NCBI GenBank assembly: GCA_964459305.1
Contig: CAYWNA010000005.1
Location: 1-64,000, forward strand
Length of the DNA stretch: 64,000 nucleotides
Direction of reading: 5' to 3'
DNA from: CAYWNA01 sp964459305
Lineage (GTDB): Bacteria > Planctomycetota > Planctomycetia > Pirellulales > Pirellulaceae
Part shown: positions 52,816 through 61,141 of the stretch, in pieces
Layout of the letters: each line of letters opens with the position of its first letter
How positions within the stretch are numbered: position 1 is the stretch's first letter
The notes under the pieces: model-generated
Told to the model about the DNA's origin: nothing
The model's input: the letters and a program-made list of their open reading frames with translations, nothing else
The model's database searches: none
Position numbers and translations under genes: made by a program

Positions 52816-54324
52816 TCACAGTGCCGCTCCTTCGCCCGTGGCAACTTGGCAACAGGATTCAATGGTGGTAGGACCGATGGCATTTTGGTCTACCTGGCGG
52901 AGCAGTTCTGCAGTCGGCTGATACTCCGGAATTGCCTGCTGCAACCGAATACGCAACAATTCCGCGGGCTGGCCAACGGCGTTTTCGAATTGAGTGACCA
53001 GATGCTCCACTCCACTTGTCCCGCTATAGCGATGCTTCGCGAGACGGACTTTAGCGTGCGCCGTGGGCAGTGTCCGCTCGTCGTGGAAGTACAGTTGCTC
53101 CTCCAACTTCTCTCCCGGGCGAATGCCGGTAAAAGTGATATCGATGGCATTGGCGGGAAGGCCGGACAGGCGGATTAGATCGCGCGCCAAGTCGACAATC
53201 CTAACCGGCTCGCCCATGTCCAAAACGAAGATTTCGCCTCCCCGGCCCATGGCGCTGGCCTGGAGTACCAACTGGGCCGCTTCGGGGATGGTCATAAAGT
53301 AGCGGGTCATTCGGGGGTCGGTCACGGTGATCGGCCCGCCGCGGCGTATCTGGTCTTGGAAAATCGGCACGACACTGCCCGCCGAGCCAAGCACGTTGCC
53401 GAAGCGTACAACTGCGAAGTGTGTGGTGGACTTCTCGGACATTGCTTGTACGTAACGCTCGGCCAGATGCTTCGTGGCGCCCATCACGCTGGTTGGATTG
53501 ACCGCCTTGTCGGACGAAATGAGCACGAAATCCTTGACGCCATACTCGTCGGACAGGTCGGCTACACATCGCGTGCCCAGGAAGTTGTTCTTGACCGCCT
53601 CGCCGATGTTGGCTTCCATCAGCGGGACATGTTTGTGGGCCGCTGCATGCAGCACGACAACGGGCCGATACTGCTCGAAAGCCTGACGCATGCGGCCCGC
53701 GTCAGTGATGTCGGCGATCACGGGTGAGAGCGTCGTCGACGTCTTCTGGGCTCGCAGTTCCTGCTCGATGAAGAAGATGCGATTCTCCCCACGGCCAAGC
53801 AGGACTAACTCGGCCGGCTCGAACCTCAGCACCTGCCGACAGATCTCCGACCCAATGCTGCCGCCCGCGCCCGTAACCAGAACTCGCCGCCCTTCGATCA
53901 GCCCCTCGATCGCCTCGCTGTCGAGCGTCACCGGGGTGCGCCGCAAGAGGTCAGAGATTTCGAGGTCTCGCAGCGGCATCCACCGTCCCCCGCCAAACAG
54001 GTCTTCTACCGGCGGTATGATCTTCAGCGTCAGCTCGCTCTCCTCACAAACGTCCATCAGCCACCGCATCCGGCGGCCGGGCAGCGAACCGGCAACGACA
54101 AAGAGATCTTTGATACGACGCACTCCGGCGAGTTCCCGCACGTCGCTCAGGTGGCCCAGGACAGGGATCTGCCCGAGCCGCTTGCTCGGCTTGCGACCGT
54201 TTGTGGCCAGGAAACCACGAATCCGATATCCAAGTTTGGCGTGGGAGTTGATTTGATTCGCCAAAAGACCTGTGGAACGATCAACGCCGACTAGCAGGGC
54301 CGAGCGGAACCTCCTCTGTCGCAA
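52816..54324 (-). CDS. pglF: PglF/WbpM-like UDP-sugar 4,6-dehydratase, catalytic part
   Basis: About 502 codons downstream of an in-frame TAG at 54331-54333; no ATG or ribosome site fits (TTG at 54324 is the first possible start). Residues 1-130 form a first Rossmann-like region (ALLVGVDRSTGLLANQI); the catalytic dehydratase begins RVLVTGAGGSIGSEICRQV. It has the PglF/WbpM active-site form: SSDKAVNPTSVMGATKHLAE, where Met replaces the usual Tyr and Lys is retained. FGNVLGSAGSVVPIF and FTGIRPGEKLEEQLY complete the signature. It makes the 4-keto-6-deoxy sugar used by the aminotransferase domain. Expression depends on readthrough or reinitiation, or the TAG is an error. Confidence 0.88.
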   Translation of the reverse strand: MRQRRFRSALLVGVDRSTGLLANQINSHAKLGYRIRGFLATNGRKPSKRLGQIPVLGHLSDVRELAGVRRIKDLFVVAGSLPGRRMRWLMDVCEESELTLKIIPPVEDLFGGGRWMPLRDLEISDLLRRTPVTLDSEAIEGLIEGRRVLVTGAGGSIGSEICRQVLRFEPAELVLLGRGENRIFFIEQELRAQKTSTTLSPVIADITDAGRMRQAFEQYRPVVVLHAAAHKHVPLMEANIGEAVKNNFLGTRCVADLSDEYGVKDFVLISSDKAVNPTSVMGATKHLAERYVQAMSEKSTTHFAVVRFGNVLGSAGSVVPIFQDQIRRGGPITVTDPRMTRYFMTIPEAAQLVLQASAMGRGGEIFVLDMGEPVRIVDLARDLIRLSGLPANAIDITFTGIRPGEKLEEQLYFHDERTLPTAHAKVRLAKHRYSGTSGVEHLVTQFENAVGQPAELLRIRLQQAIPEYQPTAELLRQVDQNAIGPTTIESCCQVATGEGAAL

Positions 54325-54330
54325 CGCCGG

Positions 54331-54903
54331 CTAAACATGCTCGACGAATACCCGGCCACTCGCCCGCACTGCTCCAAACAGCACGATCGTCATCACGCAA
54401 TCCAGCAGCAGAACGGAGCGAGGGATCTGTTTTGGAAAAAGGAAGTAGTCAATCGCGGCGACGACTCCTAGCGACAACACCGCGGCTCGCACGAGGGCCA
54501 CCAAGTCGGCAAACGTTACGTGAGACCACCAGCCATGATGCTGCCCCGTGGCATAGAATACAGCGGACTTGAGTGCCAGTACAAACGGTGCGGTCACCCA
54601 CAGCAGGAGCATCCAGTCGGACGGAATACGGAAATCAAAACGCATGCCGAACGCCAGCCAATAAACCAACGCAAGTAGCGTCAGGTTTGCCAGCATCAGC
54701 AGCGATGTCCCGGCCGCGAGACGAAATCGCTGAGCGAGGGAACCTCGCCGCTTCGAGAAAAGGAGGTGGCCCTTCGCTTGTCCAGCCGCATCATCTGAAC
54801 CATTCGGCCGACCGGTCGAATTCAACTGGGATACCGGCGCAGAAGTTGAATCGTGGTGGTTTACTTTCAGTCGATCTTGCAGATCACGCGCGGGTCGTAT
54901 CAT
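54331..54903 (-). pseudogene. PglF/WbpM-like membrane domain, separated by an amber codon
   Basis: 190 codons with GAGGA 7 bases before the ATG. After a polar 60-residue N-terminus come four membrane helices: ANLTLLALVYWLAFGMRFD, LLLWVTAPFVLALKSAVFYA, LVALVRAAVLSLGVVAAI and VLLLDCVMTIVLFGAVRASG. This is the standard N-terminal half of PglF/WbpM/CapD dehydratases. It ends FVEHV-TAG, and the frame continues unbroken as PALRQRRFRSALLVG into 52816-54324. One base change would restore a normal protein of about 695 residues. May be a nonsense allele, a sequencing error or a split gene. Confidence 0.8.
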
Positions 54904-55422
54904 GACGCGTCCTCACAGTAGCCAACGCAAAGATGTGTCCGTTCGTGTGATTCGAGTATTTGCACGCTTCTGAAGCCATCTCTTGTCGACGGAGATTACC
55001 CTGGCACGTCATCGTCTGCGCGGACTCCGCCCCGTGGGTGACAACGACTCTTGCCATCCAACGGACAGGTTTTCAGTACTCAGGCCCATGTATGACGCAC
55101 CAAGCGCGCAGACAAGTTACGTGTGGTTCGACAAGCTGGCAGCTCGTCACTACGACGCTTGTTGAGCTTTGTGCCCTCTTGCTTTGCTTCAATCTCTCGG
55201 GCAATCGCCGATTGGAGAAAAGATCTGCCCTTGATCGACGCCGAGGTTCACATCCAGTCCGTCGGGCGACCGGACGACTCTGCATATCTGCCTATCCTAG
55301 TTGCGCTGCGATCTGACAAGATACGAAGACTCGCGAGTCCGGAAGAAAACGCCAACCTGTATGCGGATTCTGACGCTCGCGCCCAAGAAACGGACCTGGC
55401 CCACTCGGATTTGCATGCAGGA

Positions 55423-55577
55423 TTCAAGAATAGCTGAGAGTGTCCGGAAATTGGGAGGGCGAAGTTCCTTCGGAGCCTGATTTCTTGGCACCAACGCCCG
55501 GCTCGGCGGGAGCCTCGCCTCCCGTTAACCGCGGATTTCCGCATGTCGGATTCCCGGACACCTTCAAGAATAGCTGA
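55423..55577. mobile_element. MITE-like element with terminal inverted repeats and 15-bp flanking direct repeats
   Basis: TTCAAGAATAGCTGA occurs at 55423-55437 and again, perfectly, at 55563-55577. Between them, 55440-55450 (GTGTCCGGAAA) and 55551-55561 (TTCCCGGACAC) are inverted with 10 of 11 matches. Inside is the palindromic element 55453-55523 (arms GGGAGGGCGAAG and CGAGCCTCCC-type) and a small hairpin GCGGA-AA-TCCGC just before the right end. No coding capacity. Confidence 0.7.
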
Positions 55578-55699
55578 ATGAAGCGACAGTTTCGTGACTT
55601 CGGGAAAATCGATTCCCAGGTCCCACTCGCCTTTTTGCGGAAACTGCCATATCCGACATAACCATTGCACTCGGAGCCGCCCGAACAATGTTCGCAGGC

Positions 55700-55752
55700 T
55701 CGCGTTCACGCGGGGAACGAGACCGTTCGTAGCCCCGCCTTGAGGCGTCACT
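55700..55752. repeat. degenerate relative of the 30285-30380 element
   Basis: Contains CGCG-TTCA-CGCG and GTTCGTAGCCCCGCCTTGAGGCG, the same hairpin words as in the element at 30285-30380, but the outer arms are not alignable end to end. Confidence 0.4.
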
Positions 55753-55952
55753 CTCAACGAGCCGCCAACGCCCCAGGTCGACTACGAGCGGCACAACGAA
55801 CAACGGGATGCGCCAGTTCCTCACCAATTTCCCCAAGTCGAGACACCGTACCATCTGATCCATGGGCTATGTTCCAATAGCGAGATACCGTTGCGCGAAG
55901 TGGTAGCGGTCGGATGCTGCTGCCGTGCAAAGCCACCAACCGGATATACTCA

Positions 55953-58013
55953 ATGTGCGGAATCGCTGGAGTCCTTCATCTCGATCAGAAGACGGCCGAC
56001 CGGTCGTTGCTGGAGCGCATGCTCGCGCCGATTCGCCATCGCGGGCCGGACGATTACGGCACGATGGTCGATCAACGCGTCGGACTGGCCCACGCCCGGT
56101 TGAGCATCATCGACTTGGCTGGTGGGCGTCAGCCCATGTCGAATGAAGACGGCTCGATTTGGGTCACTTTCAACGGCGAAATCTTCAACTACGTGGAACT
56201 CCGTGACAGTCTCCAGAGCAAAGGCCATCGCTTTGCCACGCAGTCCGACACGGAAGTGATCGTGCACCTGTATGAAGAGTACGGCGAACGGTGCGTCGAA
56301 CACTTCAACGGGCAATGGGCCTTCGCCGTTTGGGACCGTCGTCGTCGCAGGCTGTTCCTTTCACGCGATCGACTGGGCATCCGGCCTCTGTTCTATACCA
56401 CCGCCGGCGACAAGTTCCTTTTCGCCTCGGAAATCAAATCGCTCTTCACGGACACGGAGGTGCCGCGCACGATCGATCCGCGAGGACTGAATCAATTGTT
56501 CACGTTTTGGTCGACGCTGCCGCCGACCACCGTGTTTGATGGCGTCTGCGAGCTTCCGCCGGCTCACAATCTGATCATCGAGCAGGGACGAACCCGCGTT
56601 GAACGATATTGGCAGCTAGACTACGAACCCGAGCCGATGGGCGAGCAGGAGTGCGCCGAGCGGTTGCTCGATTTGCTTCTAGACGCTACCCGGCTTCGAC
56701 TGCGTTCGGATGTCCCTGTCGGGGCCTATTTGAGCGGCGGGCTAGATTCGTCGGTTACCACAGCGTTGATCAAGCAATCGACAAACGCACATCTACGAAC
56801 GTTCTCGATCACCTTCGACGATTCTGAGTTCGATGAAAGCGAACATCAGCGCGAGGTCGTCGCAGCGCTGGCCACCGACCATCAGTCGATCCACTGCACT
56901 TCCGCGGACATTGGCCGAGTGTTTCCCGACGTGATCTGGCACGCGGAGCGTCCTGTGCTGCGCACGGCGCCATCGCCTTTGTACCTGCTGTCGAAACTCG
57001 TGCGAAACGAAGGCTACAAGGTGGTGGTGACCGGCGAAGGCGCGGACGAGATGCTTGGCGGTTACGATATTTTCAAAGAGGCAAAAGTCCGCCGGTTCTG
57101 GGCTGCCCAGCCGGACTCCGCCTTCCGGGCCCTCCTACTGGAGAAGTTGTACCCCTACCTGCCCAACTTACAGGCGCAGCCGCTTGCGTACCGAAAGGCC
57201 TTCTTTCACGTGCGGCCGGAGGACTTACCTAATCCGTTCTTCTCCCATCTGCCTCGATGGGTATTAACCTCGTGGCTCAAACGGTTCTTCTCCGACGACG
57301 TGAAATCGCAACTCTCCGACCACGATCCATACGCGGAACTGGAAGCTCGATTGCCCGAACGCTACGCCCAGTGGCATCCGTTCTGTCAGGCCCAGTATTT
57401 GGAAACAACGACACTGCTGCCAGGCTACATCCTATCTTCGCAGGGCGATCGCGTTGCCATGGCCGGTTCCGTGGAGGGGCGTTTTCCGTTTCTGGACTAC
57501 CGCGTCGCAGAACTCGCAGCGCGCATTCCCGTGCGGTGGAAGATGAAAGGGCTGAACGAGAAGTACATTCTCAAACGGGCTGCCGGGCATCTGATTCCCA
57601 ACACGATCGTGGAACGCAAAAAGCAACCCTATCGCGCCCCCGACGCCAAGAGCTTCTTTTTCGACGGCAATGGGGCGCCCGAATACGAGTACGTCGACGC
57701 GTTGCTGAGTCCGGAACGAATCCGAGATGCCGGCATCTTCAATGCCAAGGCCGTCGAGCGACTGGTCGCCAAGGCCCGAAAAGGACGAATCATCGGGGCC
57801 AAAGACAACATGACTCTGGTGGGTATTCTGTCGACGCAACTGGTCGTCGATCAGTTCATTAGCAACTTTCGCGATCTGGGCACGACAGCCGCTGCGTCTT
57901 CGGCCGATCGCTGCGGACTGACACAACAGGAGCCGCCGCAAGGGACCACCTCGCAAGGAGATCCGGTTGTGGCGGACTACCCTATTTCTGGCTTTCATCC
58001 TGTAGAGGAGTGA
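55953..58013 (+). CDS. asnB: glutamine-hydrolysing asparagine synthase-like amidotransferase
   Basis: 686 residues. The start at 55953 puts the catalytic Cys2 directly after Met (MCGIAGVLH), as required for the glutaminase domain; upstream codons are excluded. Class II glutaminase features: RHRGPDDYG, GLAHARLSIID, FNGEIFNY, SDTEVIVHLYEEYG. The synthetase half has the PP-loop SGGLDSS (261-267), TGEGADEMLGGYD and EGRFPFLDY. It is longer than housekeeping AsnB by about 60 residues. It heads the operon with a carrier protein, an AMP ligase and a NAD synthase-like gene. In that setting it probably makes an amide on a carrier-bound or glycan carboxylate, not free asparagine; that is inference. Confidence 0.9.
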   Translation: MCGIAGVLHLDQKTADRSLLERMLAPIRHRGPDDYGTMVDQRVGLAHARLSIIDLAGGRQPMSNEDGSIWVTFNGEIFNYVELRDSLQSKGHRFATQSDTEVIVHLYEEYGERCVEHFNGQWAFAVWDRRRRRLFLSRDRLGIRPLFYTTAGDKFLFASEIKSLFTDTEVPRTIDPRGLNQLFTFWSTLPPTTVFDGVCELPPAHNLIIEQGRTRVERYWQLDYEPEPMGEQECAERLLDLLLDATRLRLRSDVPVGAYLSGGLDSSVTTALIKQSTNAHLRTFSITFDDSEFDESEHQREVVAALATDHQSIHCTSADIGRVFPDVIWHAERPVLRTAPSPLYLLSKLVRNEGYKVVVTGEGADEMLGGYDIFKEAKVRRFWAAQPDSAFRALLLEKLYPYLPNLQAQPLAYRKAFFHVRPEDLPNPFFSHLPRWVLTSWLKRFFSDDVKSQLSDHDPYAELEARLPERYAQWHPFCQAQYLETTTLLPGYILSSQGDRVAMAGSVEGRFPFLDYRVAELAARIPVRWKMKGLNEKYILKRAAGHLIPNTIVERKKQPYRAPDAKSFFFDGNGAPEYEYVDALLSPERIRDAGIFNAKAVERLVAKARKGRIIGAKDNMTLVGILSTQLVVDQFISNFRDLGTTAAASSADRCGLTQQEPPQGTTSQGDPVVADYPISGFHPVEE

Positions 58014-58019
58014 CACACA

Positions 58020-58283
58020 GTGAACGACATTGCATTGCCATTGCGCGACTTCATTCGCGAGAATTTCTTGTTTGGACAGGACGCTGCATTTTCCGACGAC
58101 GACTCGTTCCTGGAGCAAGGCATCATTGATTCCACGGGCGTGTTGGAGTTGGTGACGTTCCTGGAAGATCAGTTCAAAATCGCGATCGACGACGATGAAT
58201 TGGTACCCGAAAACCTGGATTCGATCAGCAACCTGGTGCGGTTCGTCGAATCGAAACGCGAGTTAGCACAGGTAGCGGGTTAG
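58020..58283 (+). CDS. acyl carrier protein
   Basis: 87 residues, GTG start with GAGGAG about 9 bases upstream in the asnB 3' end. The phosphopantetheine site is Ser38 in GIIDSTGVLELV. Acidic helices 2 and 3 (FLEDQFKIAIDDDELVPENL) are typical. It is a dedicated carrier, not FabD-cluster acpP, as it sits between asnB and the ligase. It would carry the acyl or aminoacyl group activated by the next gene. Its 3' end has a near copy at 60936-60977. Confidence 0.92.
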   Translation: MNDIALPLRDFIRENFLFGQDAAFSDDDSFLEQGIIDSTGVLELVTFLEDQFKIAIDDDELVPENLDSISNLVRFVESKRELAQVAG

Positions 58284-58293
58284 GAGGAGACAC

Positions 58294-59847
58294 ATGCAAT
58301 TGGAATCCTTCCTGGAGTCGAGCGCCGGGCAGTTCCCCGATAAGACCGCGTTGGTCTGCGGCAAACGTCGATTGACGTACGCGGATCTAGACCAGTCGTG
58401 CAACCGTCTGGCACACGCGTTACTGGCCGAAGGGATCGAACGCGGCAATCGCGTCGCGGTGTACTTGGACAATTCCGTCGAAGCGGTGATTTCGGTATTT
58501 GCCATCCTGAAGGCTGGTGCCGTGTTCATGATGGTCAACCCGACGACGAAAGCCGACAAGCTGACGTACATCCTGAACAACTCACGGGCTGCCGCGCTCA
58601 TTCTGCACCCGCGTGCGGTCAAAACACTGCAAGAGAGCCTCGCCCGCGTCTCACATCTTCGCCGCGTGATCGTCACGGGTGACGCCGTTTCAGAAGACCC
58701 CGTGCCGGGCAAGACCTGCGTCGGCTTCGACGAATTGCTGCACCGTCACGAGGGCGACGTCTTGGCACCGCCCAAGCGGGCCATCGACGTCGATTTGGCG
58801 GCTCTGATTTACACGTCCGGGTCGACGGGGAATCCCAAAGGCGTCATGGTCACGCACCTGAACATGGTCGCCGCTGCGACGTCCATCACGACTTACCTGC
58901 GCAACGTATCAGAAGACATCATCCTAAACGTGCTTCCCATGTCGTTTGATTACGGCCTGTACCAGGTGCTCATGGGAGCGAAAATCGGCGGTACCGTCGT
59001 CTTGGAACGCTCGTTCACCTATCCGCACGCGGTAATGCAGAAGCTGGTTGAGGAAAACGCAACGGGTTTTCCGCTGGTCCCCACCATGTCGGCGATCTTG
59101 CTGCAAATGGATTTGCGGAAGTACGATCTTTCGCATCTTCGGTACGTGTCCAACACCGGCGCAGCCCTACCCACCGAGCACATTCTCCGGGTGCGCGAAC
59201 TGCTTCCGCATGTGCAAGTCTACTCGATGTACGGCCTGACCGAGTGCAAACGTGTGTCGTACTTGCCGCCGGAAGAAATCGATCGGCGTCCCAGGTCGGT
59301 TGGCCGAGGAATGCCAAACGAGGAAGTCTACATTGTCGACGACGAAGACCAGCGCGTCGGCCCGGGCGTGGTGGGCGAATTGGTCGTCCGTGGGTCGAAC
59401 GTGATGAAAGGCTACTGGGAACTGCCGGAACAAACCGACCGGAGGCTGCGGCCCGGACCGCTACCGAATGAGAAAGTGCTGTACACGGGGGACCTGTTCT
59501 ACATGGACGAAGAGGGTTTTCTGTACTTCGTCGGACGCAAAGACGACATCATCAAGAGCCGAGGCGAAAAGGTCAGTCCCAAGGAAATCGAAAACGTGTT
59601 GTACAGCCATCCGGATGTGGCTGAAGCCGCAGTGGTCGGCGTGCCAGACTCGATATTGGGCCAGGCCGTCAAGGCCGTGATTGCGCCAAAAGATGGTTGC
59701 CAGCTCAACGACAAAGAAATCATGCGCTATTGCGCAAACCGCCTCGAAGATTTCATGGTCCCCAAATGGGTCGAGGTGCGATCGTCGCTACCGAAAACCG
59801 GCAACGGGAAAATCGACAAGCGCGATTTATCCGGAGTCTCCGCATGA
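58294..59847 (+). CDS. AMP-forming acyl-CoA/acyl-ACP ligase
   Basis: 517 residues of the ANL superfamily; AGGAGGAG directly precedes the ATG. Motif A3 YTSGSTGNPKGVM is at 173-185; further YSMYGLTECKRVSYLPP, YTGDLFYMDEEGFLYFVGR with the hinge DDIIKSRGEKVSPKEIE, and catalytic lysine in PKTGNGKIDK near the C-terminus. It would adenylate a carboxylate and load it on the neighbouring carrier protein. Substrate is not deducible. Similar ligases with ACP and AsnB partners occur in XrtA/PEP-CTERM exopolysaccharide loci. Its stop overlaps the next start (ATGA). Confidence 0.92.
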   Translation: MQLESFLESSAGQFPDKTALVCGKRRLTYADLDQSCNRLAHALLAEGIERGNRVAVYLDNSVEAVISVFAILKAGAVFMMVNPTTKADKLTYILNNSRAAALILHPRAVKTLQESLARVSHLRRVIVTGDAVSEDPVPGKTCVGFDELLHRHEGDVLAPPKRAIDVDLAALIYTSGSTGNPKGVMVTHLNMVAAATSITTYLRNVSEDIILNVLPMSFDYGLYQVLMGAKIGGTVVLERSFTYPHAVMQKLVEENATGFPLVPTMSAILLQMDLRKYDLSHLRYVSNTGAALPTEHILRVRELLPHVQVYSMYGLTECKRVSYLPPEEIDRRPRSVGRGMPNEEVYIVDDEDQRVGPGVVGELVVRGSNVMKGYWELPEQTDRRLRPGPLPNEKVLYTGDLFYMDEEGFLYFVGRKDDIIKSRGEKVSPKEIENVLYSHPDVAEAAVVGVPDSILGQAVKAVIAPKDGCQLNDKEIMRYCANRLEDFMVPKWVEVRSSLPKTGNGKIDKRDLSGVSA

Positions 59848-60833
59848 TAGCTACCACTTGTGCCACGTCCTTTTCCCGCGACATACTTCGAGTTGATCCG
59901 GAGACGGAAGTTCAGCAGATTGTTGACGCCGTTCGAAATCACGTTTTCGACCAGTTGCGGCGCAAAGGCGTCGTGCTGGGGTTGTCCGGTGGGATCGACA
60001 GCAGCGTGGCTGCGGCATTGTGCGTTCGGGCCCTGGGGGCGAAGCGGGTCCTCGGACTGTTCATGCCCGAGTGCGACTCGTCGTCCGATAGCCTCAGCCT
60101 GGGACAGATGCTCGCCGATCATTTGGGCATCGAGGCGATCTTGGAAGATGTCGGGCCCATCCTGCAGGCCGCAGGCTGCTATCGCCGGCGTGACGAAGCC
60201 TTCCGTCGCGTGTTCCCCGACTATGGCCCCGACTACAAATCGAAGATCGTGTTACCCGACCTGTCGGACGATAGCCCGTACCGTGTTTTCTCCGCGGTAA
60301 TCTGCTCGCCAAGTGGTGAAACTCAACGCAAGCGGCTACCTCTCGGCGCCTACCAGCAGATCGTGGCCGCAACGAATTTCAAGCAGCGAGTGCGCAAGAC
60401 GATGGAGTACTATCACGCCGATCGTCTCAGATACGCCGTGGTGGGCACGCCGAACCGTCTGGAATACGACCAGGGTTTCTTCGTCAAGAATGGAGACGGC
60501 GCCGCCGATCTGAAACCGCTCGCCCATCTCTACAAGACCCAGGTCTACCAGTTGGCCGAGTACCTCGATATTCCTGAAGAGATCCGCACTCGTCCACCCA
60601 CGACGGACACGTATTCCATGGAGCAGTCGCAAGAGGAGTTTTTCTTCTCAGTCTCCTACCAAATACTCGATCTCTGCCTCTACGCCCACGACCATCGCCT
60701 ACCCACCGAAGAAGTCGCCAGCGCCGCGGGACTCACGCCGGAGCAAGTCGAGCGAGTCTACGGCGACATCGAAGCCAAACGCAAGGCAGCACACTACCTC
60801 CAAGCACGACCGCTGCTCGTGGAGAACGTCTAG
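59844..60833 (+). CDS. NAD synthase-like ATP-dependent amidotransferase
   Basis: 329 residues from ATG 59844, which overlaps the ligase stop (ATGA), so translation is probably coupled. PP-loop SGGIDSSVAAALC at 48-60; GTPNRLEYDQGFFVKNGDGAADLKPLAHLYKTQVYQLA is split here as GTPNRLEYDQGFFVKNG and DLKPLAHLYKTQV, the NadE core. It has no glutaminase domain, so ammonia must come from elsewhere, possibly from the asnB product. Residues about 95-190 differ from housekeeping NadE. Its place in this cassette suggests amidation of an acyl or sugar intermediate. Confidence 0.85.
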   Translation: MIATTCATSFSRDILRVDPETEVQQIVDAVRNHVFDQLRRKGVVLGLSGGIDSSVAAALCVRALGAKRVLGLFMPECDSSSDSLSLGQMLADHLGIEAILEDVGPILQAAGCYRRRDEAFRRVFPDYGPDYKSKIVLPDLSDDSPYRVFSAVICSPSGETQRKRLPLGAYQQIVAATNFKQRVRKTMEYYHADRLRYAVVGTPNRLEYDQGFFVKNGDGAADLKPLAHLYKTQVYQLAEYLDIPEEIRTRPPTTDTYSMEQSQEEFFFSVSYQILDLCLYAHDHRLPTEEVASAAGLTPEQVERVYGDIEAKRKAAHYLQARPLLVENV

Positions 60834-61141
60834 GCCCTCGCAGTTCCGTCGCAGAAGAACTAATGGTCGTCCTGAATTCATTGGGGGCGGAGCCGCATTT
60901 CACGTCGCATGGAGATTCGATTGGCTCGGAGTACCTTCGTCGAGTCGAAGCGGGAGTTGACACAAGTGCCAGGTTAACGTGCTGGGGCACTCGCGCACAT
61001 GGAAGTGTCGCTAAAGCATGATGGTGAAAAGACTTGCCGCGACATCGCATTTCGAGCCGCGGTAGTGATCGTTCCTCTGAGCCCCTTGCCTTGCTGCGCC
61101 GGGTACTGGCGAGTAGAATTCCCAAGCAGGTGGAGAAATCC
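60834..61141. other. 308-base gap with a relic of a second carrier-protein gene
   Basis: No complete gene. The only feature recognised is the ACP 3'-end copy at 60936-60977. Confidence 0.5.
60936..60977 (+). pseudogene. 3'-end relic of a duplicated acyl carrier protein gene
   Basis: The 14 codons TTC to TAA encode FVESKRELTQVPG-stop, against FVESKRELAQVAG-stop at the end of the carrier protein (11 of 13 residues identical). Most codon differences are third-position and synonymous. Upstream, GATTCGAT is shared too, but the intervening stretch is 22 bases instead of 24, so the frame is broken. Only about 60 bases of homology remain. Confidence 0.65.

Larger units (their letters stand above)
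54904..55952. other. 1-kb divergent intergenic region with two repeat elements
   Basis: Lies between the pglF-like and asnB-like operons and must carry both promoters, none identified with confidence. 54904-55420 shows no recognisable gene on either strand. A MITE-like element is at 55440-55561 and a degenerate copy of another element near 55700-55750. Confidence 0.55.

Noticed and set aside
54904..55420. Small genes in the divergent intergenic region
   Set aside because: Frames are short, overlap each other and lack start signals; one vaguely esterase-like segment could not be supported.
55938..55952. Promoter -10 box TATACT just before asnB
   Set aside because: It ends only a few bases before the start codon, so transcription would begin inside the gene.
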